6,152 nt of DNA from Tannerella sp. (GCA_031288935.1 JAITQL010000161.1:1-6152); one strand, 5' to 3'. Positions 1 through 5,865 are shown, numbered from the stretch's first letter. The notes: generated by a model from the letters alone, not told the origin. Translations and numbers: made by a program.

Positions 1-1
1 A

Positions 2-49
2 TTTCTTTGCGAAGACGCGGGCGGGTTGAGGAGAACAGAGAACAGGTAA
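2..49 (+). CDS. possible 3' end of an upstream gene (thiG-like C-terminus?)
   Basis: A frame open from the left edge ends at TAA 47-49, three bases before the ThiC-like start, reading FLCEDAGGLRRTENR. Known context: in Bacteroides-type thiamin operons thiG commonly precedes thiC, and ThiG proteins often end in a segment like SPLTGFL. The first residues here would fit the end of such a segment, and the tight spacing would fit an operon. Only 15 residues are visible and the other two forward frames are also short and open, so this is a guess from context. If correct, the ThiC-like gene is the last gene of a thi operon. Confidence 0.25.
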   Translation, partial: FLCEDAGGLRRTENR

Positions 50-52
50 TCT

Positions 53-1558
53 ATGACAGGTAAAGTATATATCCCCGGTCAAATCCATAAAATCCGGGTG
101 GGTATGAGTCAGATTGTATTGTCTGACACGGAGGCGTTGAAATCAGATGGCACGAAAATTTTCAAGAGCAATAATCCCGTAACGGTGTATGATACGGCCG
201 GACCTTATTCCGATTCGCAACACACACATTCCGTCCGGAAAGGGATTGAGCGCATACGCGGCGAATGGAACGAAAAACGAAAAGATATCGCCCTTTTCAA
301 TCCGCCGTCCGACAAACCGCTCGCGAAAATCGTTTATCCGATACAATCACCCGTTTTCGAGGCAAAGGACGGAAAGCAAATCACCCAGATGTATTACGCC
401 AAGCGCCGCATCATCACGCCGGAAATGGAATACGTCGCCATCCGCGAAAACCAGCAGGTGGAAGCAATGGGATTAAAATCCTATATCACGCCGGACTTTG
501 TGCGGAAAGAAATCGTCTCCGGACGCGCCATCATCCCCTCGAACATCAACCATCCCGAAGTGGAACCGATGATTATCGGACGCCGGTTCCTGGTGAAAAT
601 CAACACGAATATCAACCCCTGCGGCCTGCACGTGGACGAGGAGGTTAAACAGATGATCCGCTGTTGCCGGTGGGGAACGGATACGATGATCGACCTGTCG
701 TCGCAAACGGATTGCCATCTCACGCGCGAATGGCTGATCCGCAACTGTCCGGTGCCGATGGGCACAAGTCCGCTCTACCAGGCGCTGGCCAGGGCCGGAG
801 GGAAACCGGAGCAGTTAAACTGGGAAATCTTCCGCGAGACCTTGATCGAACAAGCCCGGCAGGGAGTAGATTTTATGACCGTCCACGCGGCCATGCGAAG
901 AAAATACCTGCTCATGACAAGCAATCGCCTGGTAAATCTCGTTTCCCGCAGCGGGATTATCCTGAGCGAATGGATGAACGTGCATAAGCAGGAAAATTTC
1001 CTCTACACGCACTTTGACGAAATTTGCGAGATCCTGAAAGCGTACGACGTCGCGCTCTTTTTATGCAGCGGACTGCGTCCCGATGCCATTTACGACGCCA
1101 ACGACCATGCCCATATCAGCGAACTGACGGAGATGCGGCATCTGATTGAAATTGCCCGGGATCAATACGTGCAGACGATTGCCGAAGGCCCCGGACACGT
1201 CCCCCTGCACAAAATCGAAGCCAATACGAAGGAGCACCTGTACATCTGCAAGGGCATACCTTTCTTTACGATGGGGATGAACATCACCGACATTGCCGGT
1301 ATCTACAGCTTTATCGCCTCCGCAATCGGAAGCGCGCAAATCGCATGGCACGGCGCGTCCCTGATCAGCAACGACAGCCTCGCGCTGCTCAACGGCAACG
1401 CGATCCGGGCCAGTATCATTGCACACAAAATCGCCGCTCATGCGGCCGACCTGGCCAAAGGGCATCCCGGAGCGCAGGTACGCGACAACGCGCTCTGCAA
1501 AGCCCGCTGCGAAGGACGGATGAATGATATTCAACAGTTGACGATCGACTTTCACTGA
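53..1558 (+). CDS. thiC: divergent ThiC-family protein (phosphomethylpyrimidine synthase homologue) without the Fe-S motif
   Basis: ThiC normally converts aminoimidazole ribotide to hydroxymethylpyrimidine phosphate in thiamin synthesis, using SAM and a [4Fe-4S] cluster held by a C-terminal CX2CX4C motif. This 501-residue protein is clearly a homologue: ITQMYYAK at 110-117, ITPEMEYVAIREN at 121-133, NINHPEVEPMIIGR at 164-177, EGPGHVP at 378-384 and KIAAHAADLAKGHPGAQ at 459-475. It stops at residue 501, about 60 or more residues short, so CX2CX4C is absent. Of the two metal-ligand histidines, His382 (GPGHVP) remains; the KEHLxLP histidine aligns with Ser442. Substrate-loop signatures differ throughout: NIGNSA becomes NINPCG, DLSTG becomes DLSSQ, GDGLRPG becomes CSGLRPD, and TDIAPGYDH becomes TDIAGIYSF. 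The frame is intact, which argues against a fresh pseudogene. ATG 53 is the first start after the upstream stop and is preceded by a purine-rich stretch. Canonical ThiC activity is unlikely; it may be a pseudoenzyme, a repurposed paralogue or an early decaying copy. Confidence 0.9.
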   Translation: MTGKVYIPGQIHKIRVGMSQIVLSDTEALKSDGTKIFKSNNPVTVYDTAGPYSDSQHTHSVRKGIERIRGEWNEKRKDIALFNPPSDKPLAKIVYPIQSPVFEAKDGKQITQMYYAKRRIITPEMEYVAIRENQQVEAMGLKSYITPDFVRKEIVSGRAIIPSNINHPEVEPMIIGRRFLVKINTNINPCGLHVDEEVKQMIRCCRWGTDTMIDLSSQTDCHLTREWLIRNCPVPMGTSPLYQALARAGGKPEQLNWEIFRETLIEQARQGVDFMTVHAAMRRKYLLMTSNRLVNLVSRSGIILSEWMNVHKQENFLYTHFDEICEILKAYDVALFLCSGLRPDAIYDANDHAHISELTEMRHLIEIARDQYVQTIAEGPGHVPLHKIEANTKEHLYICKGIPFFTMGMNITDIAGIYSFIASAIGSAQIAWHGASLISNDSLALLNGNAIRASIIAHKIAAHAADLAKGHPGAQVRDNALCKARCEGRMNDIQQLTIDFH

Positions 1559-1582
1559 ACGCCGGACAAGCGGGCAGGTCTC

Positions 1583-2164
1583 TCAAGAAAACTTCTTCAG
1601 TTCCTGATACAGGCGTTGCACGGGCAGCCCCATTACGTTATAAAAAGACCCCCGGATTCCCTGCACGCCGATGTAGCCGATCCATTCCTGGATCCCGTAG
1701 GCGCCGGCCTTGTCGCAGGGATGAAACGTGTCGACATAGTAGCAGATTTCTTCGTCGCTCAGCACGGCGAAGTCCACCGACGAGGTGACGGAAAAGTCCA
1801 CTTGCCGGCTGCGCGTGGAGATGACAACGCCGGTGACGACTTCGTGGCGAAGGCCGGACAGGCGCTGCAACATGCGGACGGCGGCATCGCGGCCGGCAGG
1901 TTTTTCGAGGATATCGCCCTCCAGTATGACAACGGTATCGGCCGTAATGAGCAGTTCGTTTTCCTTCAGAGACGCGGTGTAGGCCGCCGCTTTTTTCCGG
2001 GCAATACGGCAGGGAATCTCCGCAGGAGGGCATCCGGCCGGATGCGACTCGTCGATGCCCGGAATCACCCGCACCTCGAAGTCCAGCCCCAGCCCGCTCA
2101 GCAACTCCCTGCGTCGCGGCGAAGCGGACGCAAGGATGACATGATAGTTTTCCAATATTTTCAC
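1583..2164 (-). CDS. maf: Maf family nucleoside triphosphate pyrophosphatase
   Basis: Maf proteins are cytoplasmic housecleaning enzymes that hydrolyse non-canonical or modified nucleoside triphosphates to the monophosphate and pyrophosphate; the YhdE-type subgroup acts on dTTP and UTP. The 193-residue product has the usual family length and all signature blocks: LASASPRRRELL (11-22, phosphate-binding N-terminus), ARKKA (55-59), ITADTVV (73-79, acidic metal or catalytic site around Asp76), EKPAGR (87-92), HEVVTGV (107-113) and DKAGAYGIQE (151-160). The last block is the form seen in the dTTP/UTP-type branch. The tail GSFYNVMGLPV (172-182) is typical of Bacteroidales Maf as I recall it. The ATG lies about 20-25 bases downstream of a good Bacteroides-type promoter. 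The gene converges on the ThiC-like gene with a 24-base gap in which I see no clear terminator hairpin. Nothing looks broken. Confidence 0.95.
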   Translation of the reverse strand: MKILENYHVILASASPRRRELLSGLGLDFEVRVIPGIDESHPAGCPPAEIPCRIARKKAAAYTASLKENELLITADTVVILEGDILEKPAGRDAAVRMLQRLSGLRHEVVTGVVISTRSRQVDFSVTSSVDFAVLSDEEICYYVDTFHPCDKAGAYGIQEWIGYIGVQGIRGSFYNVMGLPVQRLYQELKKFS

Positions 2165-2192
2165 GACAGCTTGTTTTCGTATTTTACCGGCG

Positions 2193-2223
2193 CAAATGTA
2201 CGGGAAAATTTCAAGGATTCAAG
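2193..2223 (-). promoter_or_regulatory. predicted Bacteroidetes-type promoter of maf
   Basis: Read on the minus strand, 2200-2193 is TACATTTG, a perfect match to the Bacteroides -7 consensus TAnnTTTG. Exactly 19 bases upstream, at 2223-2220, is CTTG, a three-of-four match to the -33 box TTTG. Transcription would start near 2187, giving a leader of roughly 20-25 bases before the maf ATG at 2164. The -33 box lies inside a copy of the dispersed CAAGGATTCAAGG repeat (2212-2224). Confidence 0.6.
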
Positions 2224-2224
2224 G
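2212..2224. repeat. dispersed intergenic repeat, copy A (CAAGGATTCAAGG)
   Basis: The 13-base sequence CAAGGATTCAAGG occurs here and, as an exact reverse complement, at 5979-5991. The 8-base period (AAGGATTC followed by AAGG) matches copies in the menA leader and upstream of the peptidase gene. It covers the -33 region of the predicted maf promoter. Confidence 0.6.
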
Positions 2225-2241
2225 GCGGGTTCTCCACTTCA

Positions 2242-2268
2242 CTGCGGTAGCGGTTTACCGTACCGCAG
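2242..2268. repeat. hairpin-forming inverted repeat
   Basis: CTGCGGTA at 2242-2249 pairs perfectly with TACCGCAG at 2261-2268. Inside, CGG at 2251-2253 pairs with CCG at 2258-2260 around a TTTA loop, leaving only G2250 bulged. This makes an 11-base-pair GC-rich stem. No T-run follows on either strand, so it is not a standard intrinsic terminator. It lies between the two divergent promoters of the maf gap. Confidence 0.6.
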
Positions 2269-2311
2269 GATGGATACGGTTTGCCGCCCGGCCCTGCGGA
2301 AGGGATATTCT

Positions 2312-2359
2312 CCGGTATGATTGTTTCCGGCCGGCGGCCGGAAAGATCTTCCATGCCGG
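2312..2359. repeat. composite stem-loop with a perfect 9-bp core
   Basis: The core pairs TTTCCGGCC (2324-2332) with GGCCGGAAA (2336-2344) around a three-base loop. An outer stem pairs CCGGTATG (2312-2319) with CATGCCGG (2352-2359) through one G-U pair, giving a 48-base structure with an internal loop. No T-tract follows, so a terminator is unlikely. It could be a protein-binding site, an RNA structure or the remnant of a small repeat element. Confidence 0.5.
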
Positions 2360-2360
2360 T

Positions 2361-2399
2361 TTATTTGCAGGAAATCAAACTTTGTGTTTTATTTGCAGG
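2361..2399. repeat. 11-bp direct repeat TTATTTGCAGG
   Basis: TTATTTGCAGG occurs at 2361-2371 and again at 2389-2399, 28 bases apart. The shorter core TTTGCAG occurs a third time at 2451-2457, overlapping the -7 box of the downstream gene. These may be binding sites or chance in an AT-rich stretch. Confidence 0.4.
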
Positions 2400-2402
2400 C
2401 GA

Positions 2403-2426
2403 AAACAGGCGGATATTCGCCTGTTT
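2403..2426. promoter_or_regulatory. palindrome, possible operator of the 2486 gene
   Basis: AAACAGGCG at 2403-2411 and CGCCTGTTT at 2418-2426 form a perfect 9-base inverted repeat with a 6-base spacer. The last three bases of the right arm are the first three of the proposed -33 TTTG box (2424-2427). An arm length of 9 with a short spacer is typical of a dimeric repressor site. On the minus strand a four-T run follows the stem, but no gene ends there, so a terminator is less likely. Confidence 0.45.
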
Positions 2427-2454
2427 GAAAAATAAACCTTACCCGTTTCGTTTG
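2424..2454 (+). promoter_or_regulatory. predicted Bacteroidetes-type promoter of the 2486 gene
   Basis: TTTG at 2424-2427 serves as the -33 box. After exactly 19 bases, TTCGTTTG at 2447-2454 matches TAnnTTTG at five of six defined positions. Transcription would begin near 2461, which favours ATG 2486 over ATG 2468 as the start, with a leader of about 25 bases. The palindrome at 2403-2426 overlaps the -33 box. Confidence 0.45.
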
Positions 2455-2485
2455 CAGAAACAGATAAATGTATAATTGTAGAAAG

Positions 2486-3220
2486 ATGGACAAACCGGCA
2501 TTCAATAAAAACCTGAAGGAAACAGCGGATCCTCCCCGCATGATTCACGGCATCTTCAACTGGTGCGACCGGTGGTGCGAGCGGTGCAGCCACACCCGGC
2601 ACTGTACGGTCTATCAAACCGCGCCTCGCCGGACAAACGGCAACGCGGACGATTTTTGCAAATCGCTTGCCGCACTCTTCGACGCAACAATGGATGTATT
2701 GAAAGAACAAGCCCAAAAAGCAGGCCTGGATTTCAATGCACTGCAAGATATGGATATGGCAAACGATTTAGAAAGAAAGAAGTATGCGGTTCGGAATAAC
2801 AGCTGTCTCCTGCTTGCCAAACAGTATGGAAGACAAGTGAACAAATGGTTCGACGCTTTCGCCGAAAAAGAAGCGGTCGGCATGGAAATACGCTTGCAAG
2901 ACCCGATGTTGTCGGATTGTTTGGAAGTAATCCGGTGGTATCAATACTTTCTCGAAGTAAAAACAGCACGGGCGCTGATGTCGCAAAAAGAGGAAGAAGA
3001 GGAACATTCGACTGCCTGCGACTCGCTCGGAAATGCCAAAGCCGTATTGGTTTCACTTGAGCGAAGCATCGGCGCGTGGGGTTATCTGTTCCAAAAAATC
3101 ACGGAAGACGAAGACCCTGTTTTGGCGATACTTGTTGATTTGCAAAAGTTGTGCAGACAGGTGGAACGGCAGTTTCCCGAAGCAAGGAATTTTATTCGTC
3201 CCGGCCTGGATGAACGGTAA
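2486..3220 (+). CDS. conserved hypothetical protein with N-terminal four-cysteine cluster
   Basis: I cannot assign a function. The product is 244 residues from ATG 2486; an in-frame ATG at 2468 would add six residues, but 2486 fits the proposed promoter better and has an A-rich AGAAAG just before it. Near the N-terminus, IHGIFNWCDRWCERC leads into four cysteines at 27, 31, 34 and 40 (CX3CX2CX5C), with histidines at 21, 36 and 39 nearby: a likely zinc or iron-sulfur site. The rest reads as soluble and mostly helical, with WYQYFLEVKTARALM at about 151-165, a glutamate run at 169-173, and AKAVLVSLERSIGAWGYL at about 184-201. There is no signal peptide or membrane segment. From memory, Bacteroidetes genomes contain uncharacterised proteins with a similar GIFNYCDRWCERC start and an FxxAxxFxRPG-like tail, as here (QFPEARNFIRPG, 229-240). 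It converges on menA with an 80-base gap. Confidence 0.85.
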   Translation: MDKPAFNKNLKETADPPRMIHGIFNWCDRWCERCSHTRHCTVYQTAPRRTNGNADDFCKSLAALFDATMDVLKEQAQKAGLDFNALQDMDMANDLERKKYAVRNNSCLLLAKQYGRQVNKWFDAFAEKEAVGMEIRLQDPMLSDCLEVIRWYQYFLEVKTARALMSQKEEEEEHSTACDSLGNAKAVLVSLERSIGAWGYLFQKITEDEDPVLAILVDLQKLCRQVERQFPEARNFIRPGLDER

Positions 3221-3300
3221 CGAAGAGGAACCCGTCTCCCGCAATCCCCTGCCGTCGCAGCAGAACAGCATTCCTGCATCCCTGCACCTTGAACTGCCGG

Positions 3301-4173
3301 TCAACACAGCAGGAGCGATACCAGCAGCGAAGCATACAGAAGCACGTTGCGTGCCGTTTGTTCCAGTGTCCGGTTCAGTTCGCCGCCCCGCAGCCGGAAC
3401 AAATCCTGCCAGGTAAAGATTTGCAGCAGGATGATCATGAAAAACAAAATCCAGCTGTTCCAGTGACGGTAGAGGTAGACCGGAAAAGAGAAAACAACGG
3501 CCAGCAGGATGTTCGCCAGATACAGCACGCGGCCGAAGCGCCGGCCAAACAGGACGACGGTCGTTCGTTTCCCGACCGCCGCATCCTGTTCGCAGTCCCG
3601 GTAATTATTCACCAGCAGGATATTCACCGAAAGCAGTCCCGGGGAAAGCGACAGCCAGAAGGCCGTCATGCTGAAAGCGTGTGCCTGCACGTAGTACGTG
3701 AAGCAAACCGGGACGATCCCGTAAAACACCAGCACGCAGACGTCGCCCCATCCCCGGTAGGCCAGCGGATAGGGGCCGGCCGTGTATGCCAGCACGCAAA
3801 CGACCATCGCCACGCCCACCCCGATCAGCTCCCATCCGGCAAGGAACAGCAGTCCGCACCCGCACAGACAGGCGGCGCCCAGCACGCCCAGCGCCCCGTG
3901 CAGCATCGCTGCCGGGGCAATCCAGCCCGAAGCCACCGCCCGCGCCTGTCCCAAACGTCCCTCCCGGTCGGCGCCTTTTCCGAAGTCGAAATAATCATTT
4001 GCCAGGTTCGCCGCCACCTGCGCCAGCAAGGCAACGCCCAGACACAACACGGCCGGAGCCGGCCGGAACACCCCGTCGCGGAACGCCAGCGCACAGCCGA
4101 CCAGCACCGGACTGACCGATGCCGTCAACGTCTTCGGACGCGCCGCCAGCAACCACGCTTTCCACTTCTTCAT
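3301..4173 (-). CDS. menA: 1,4-dihydroxy-2-naphthoate polyprenyltransferase MenA
   Basis: MenA is an integral membrane enzyme of the UbiA family. It attaches a polyprenyl chain to 1,4-dihydroxy-2-naphthoate, giving demethylmenaquinone, so it serves respiratory quinone synthesis. The 290-residue product has the usual length. It opens with WLLAARPKTLTASVSPVLVG (7-26), characteristic of MenA. The first aspartate motif is NDYFDFGKGAD at 59-69, and the second is NNYRDCEQDAAVGKRT at 189-204; these bind the prenyl diphosphate through magnesium. About eight or nine hydrophobic helices are visible, roughly at 15-33, 40-58, 93-112, 114-133, 143-162, 170-188, 217-235, 240-255 and 274-289. The peptidase gene lies 91 bases upstream on the same strand, so read-through from it is possible. 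No well-spaced promoter is visible: the best -7-like site (4188-4181, AATCTTTG) has TTTG only 16 bases upstream. The leader consists largely of octamer repeats. Confidence 0.95.
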   Translation of the reverse strand: MKKWKAWLLAARPKTLTASVSPVLVGCALAFRDGVFRPAPAVLCLGVALLAQVAANLANDYFDFGKGADREGRLGQARAVASGWIAPAAMLHGALGVLGAACLCGCGLLFLAGWELIGVGVAMVVCVLAYTAGPYPLAYRGWGDVCVLVFYGIVPVCFTYYVQAHAFSMTAFWLSLSPGLLSVNILLVNNYRDCEQDAAVGKRTTVVLFGRRFGRVLYLANILLAVVFSFPVYLYRHWNSWILFFMIILLQIFTWQDLFRLRGGELNRTLEQTARNVLLYASLLVSLLLC

Positions 4174-4174
4174 T

Positions 4175-4222
4175 TCAATTCAAAGATTCTATGATTCAAT
4201 GATTCAAAAATGCAAGGATTCA
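4175..4222. repeat. 8-bp tandem repeat in the menA leader (about six units), copy B
   Basis: Six consecutive octamers occupy 4175-4222, each resembling RTGATTCA or AAGATTCA. Units 4191-4198 and 4199-4206 are identical (ATGATTCA), 4183-4190 is AAGATTCT, 4215-4222 is AGGATTCA, and 4175-4182 and 4207-4214 are more diverged. The array ends one base from the menA start codon, so it makes up most of the immediate 5' leader. AAATGCAAGGATTCA at 4208-4222 recurs as an exact reverse complement at 5982-5996. Confidence 0.7.
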
Positions 4223-4264
4223 TTCCCGATTTCTGCCGGCCGCTGTTTTTCTGCCGTTTCCATG

Positions 4265-5809
4265 TTACTGATAAAGTCCTTCACGGGAGAGCAGGTGATC
4301 CAGATTGGCCACCCCCAGCCCGATCACCGCCATCACGGTGGCGGCATGTCGCTGGTATTCGGGGATGCTTTTCGTATACAAGTCCCGCTCCGTATGCCAT
4401 ATTTCGCGGTAGTGGAAGTTATAGCCCTTGACGTCGTCTTCATCCAGCGTGATGGCGGGGATGCCCTTGATGGCGAAGACGGAGGCGTCGGTTCCGCTCA
4501 GGCGCGCGGGTTTCGGACGCGGGCCGGTTTCCTTGACTTCAAACGGGATGTCGGGATGGATGGACGACAGCGGCGCGCAGATTTGCACGAAGTCCGCATA
4601 CATGGCCTTCGGCACGCTGATGCTGATCGGCGGCAGGGGGCCTCCGTCGCGGTTGAAAAGGTTTGAAATCCTGTCCCAGTGTTCGGGATGCGACGCCGCC
4701 CAGGCCTGTGCGCCCAGCAGTCCGTATTCCTCGCCGGCAAAGGCAATGAACAGCATGCTGCGTTTCGGCCGGATGCCCGACCGGGCAACCAGGCGGGCTG
4801 CCTCGATGACGGACGTAACGCCCGACCCGCAGTCCACGCCGCCGGTGGCCGCATCGTGCGAGTCCAGGTGACCGCTCAGCATGACGTATTCGTCCGGATA
4901 ATCGCTCCCCCGGATTTTCCCGGCCACGCTGTAATATTTCACCGGCCCCATCTTGAAATGGTTGCGGATGTCAAATTCCAGCTCGAACACGCGCCGTTCC
5001 AGCACCATCTGCCTGACGGTTTCAAACTGGTGTTCGTCCAGCTTGATGTCCGGCGTGACGGGCAGCCGGTCGAACGTCATGGTCGAGTCCTTGACGACGC
5101 TCTGGTCATACAGCGCCACCAGCGGCACGGGCGCCGACTGGATGATTCCCAAAATGCCCGCTTCGCGCATTTCCCGGTAAAACAGCGCCGGCTCGTCGAG
5201 CAGCGTCAGCAGGGTATCGTTTTTGTGCTTCAGGCGATTGTTTTCGGCAATCGCCTGATTCTTCCCGCGAATTTCGACGTTTCGGGCAATGATGTCCGCA
5301 CGGGCAGAATCGGCGCGGGCGGAATGCTGAATCGCCCATCCGACGCTCCGGCCGGTGACCAGTACCCACGCACCTTTCAGGGCGCCCCTGATGCGCTCGA
5401 AATCTTCGCGCGTCTTGGGTTCGAGCAACACCGGGCCGCGTTGCAATCCCTTCGTTCCGGAAGAATAGGACGGCGTAACGAAATGCAGCGCCATGGCCTG
5501 GTCGCCGCCCAGCATCCTTCCGAACCACGGGCCGCGGTTGAATCCTACCGGCAACGTCCCGCCCTCATTCAATTCCACTTCCAGTCCCCATTCGCTGAAC
5601 TTGGACGCCACCCAGTCCACGGCGTTGTCATACGCATCCGACCCGATCGGCCGCCCGCCAAACCGGTTTGTAAGGACATCCAGGTGATCCATCACCTGAT
5701 TGTCCGTTTTCCCCATCTCAATCAGTCTCTCGACGCCTGCATGCTGTGCCGAAGCAGTCGCCACCGTCATACAGATCCCTGCGACGTACATCAATACTAT
5801 CTTCTTCAT
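4265..5809 (-). CDS. secreted M28 family zinc metallopeptidase with PA-like insert
   Basis: This is a two-zinc exopeptidase of family M28 (aminopeptidase or carboxypeptidase Q-like), acting outside the cytoplasm. I start it at ATG 5807-5809, giving 514 residues; an in-frame TTG at 5834-5836 lies inside the predicted -7 box. Residues 1-21 form a signal peptide (KK, hydrophobic core, ATASA then Gln22). Residues about 120-250 fit a protease-associated-type insert, including a charged RADSARADIIARN helix. The catalytic domain runs from about 290 to 505. Likely ligands by family pattern: His314 (SGHLDSH), bridging Asp326 (GVDCGSG), Glu360/Glu361 (AGEEYG, catalytic base and zinc ligand), Asp388 (NRDGG) and His472 (WHTERD). 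The residue after the bridging Asp is Cys327, where Asp or Asn is more usual. All ligands are present, so it should be active. Substrate preference cannot be read. menA follows 91 bases downstream on the same strand. Confidence 0.92.
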   Translation of the reverse strand: MKKIVLMYVAGICMTVATASAQHAGVERLIEMGKTDNQVMDHLDVLTNRFGGRPIGSDAYDNAVDWVASKFSEWGLEVELNEGGTLPVGFNRGPWFGRMLGGDQAMALHFVTPSYSSGTKGLQRGPVLLEPKTREDFERIRGALKGAWVLVTGRSVGWAIQHSARADSARADIIARNVEIRGKNQAIAENNRLKHKNDTLLTLLDEPALFYREMREAGILGIIQSAPVPLVALYDQSVVKDSTMTFDRLPVTPDIKLDEHQFETVRQMVLERRVFELEFDIRNHFKMGPVKYYSVAGKIRGSDYPDEYVMLSGHLDSHDAATGGVDCGSGVTSVIEAARLVARSGIRPKRSMLFIAFAGEEYGLLGAQAWAASHPEHWDRISNLFNRDGGPLPPISISVPKAMYADFVQICAPLSSIHPDIPFEVKETGPRPKPARLSGTDASVFAIKGIPAITLDEDDVKGYNFHYREIWHTERDLYTKSIPEYQRHAATVMAVIGLGVANLDHLLSREGLYQ

Positions 5810-5833
5810 CTTTTTAATTTTTAATTCGGGGGG

Positions 5834-5865
5834 CAAATATATTCAAAAAAAACCGGTTCTGCGAA
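5834..5865 (-). promoter_or_regulatory. predicted Bacteroidetes-type promoter of the M28 peptidase gene
   Basis: On the minus strand 5841-5834 reads TATATTTG, a perfect TAnnTTTG -7 box. Twenty bases upstream, 5865-5862 is TTCG, a three-of-four match to TTTG. Transcription would start near 5827, leaving a leader of about 18 bases before ATG 5809. That leader contains two AATTAAAAA units, the A-rich type of ribosome site common in this phylum. This placement rules out the TTG at 5834-5836 as the start. Confidence 0.5.

Noticed and set aside
53..1558. The ThiC differences as simple sequencing frameshifts
   Set aside because: Homology to ThiC continues in one frame from start to stop, with substitutions rather than frame changes. 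The missing C-terminal motif is not present in any frame of the 24 bases before maf.
1616..2320. A 234-residue plus-strand open frame
   Set aside because: Most of it is antisense to maf, and the rest runs through the hairpins of the divergent gap. No recognisable domain.
2403..2426. The palindrome as a minus-strand intrinsic terminator
   Set aside because: There is a four-T run after the stem on the minus strand, but no minus-strand gene ends there.
2471..2478. TATAATTG as a -10/-7 box for the 2486 gene
   Set aside because: Transcription would start at or beyond the ATG, and the nearest TTTG is only 16 bases upstream. The TTTG-N19-TTCGTTTG pair fits better.
3289..4194. A 301-residue plus-strand open frame over the menA region
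   Set aside because: It is antisense to menA, whose family motifs and membrane pattern are unmistakable. The antisense product is rich in Gln, His and Arg with no domain, as expected from a GC-rich shadow frame.
4679..5824. A 381-residue plus-strand open frame
   Set aside because: It is antisense to the M28 peptidase, which has all its zinc ligands and a signal peptide. Long antisense frames are common in DNA of this composition.
5810..5836. A TTG start at 5834-5836 for the peptidase
   Set aside because: The TTG is part of a perfect TATATTTG -7 box, and a better signal peptide begins at ATG 5809.
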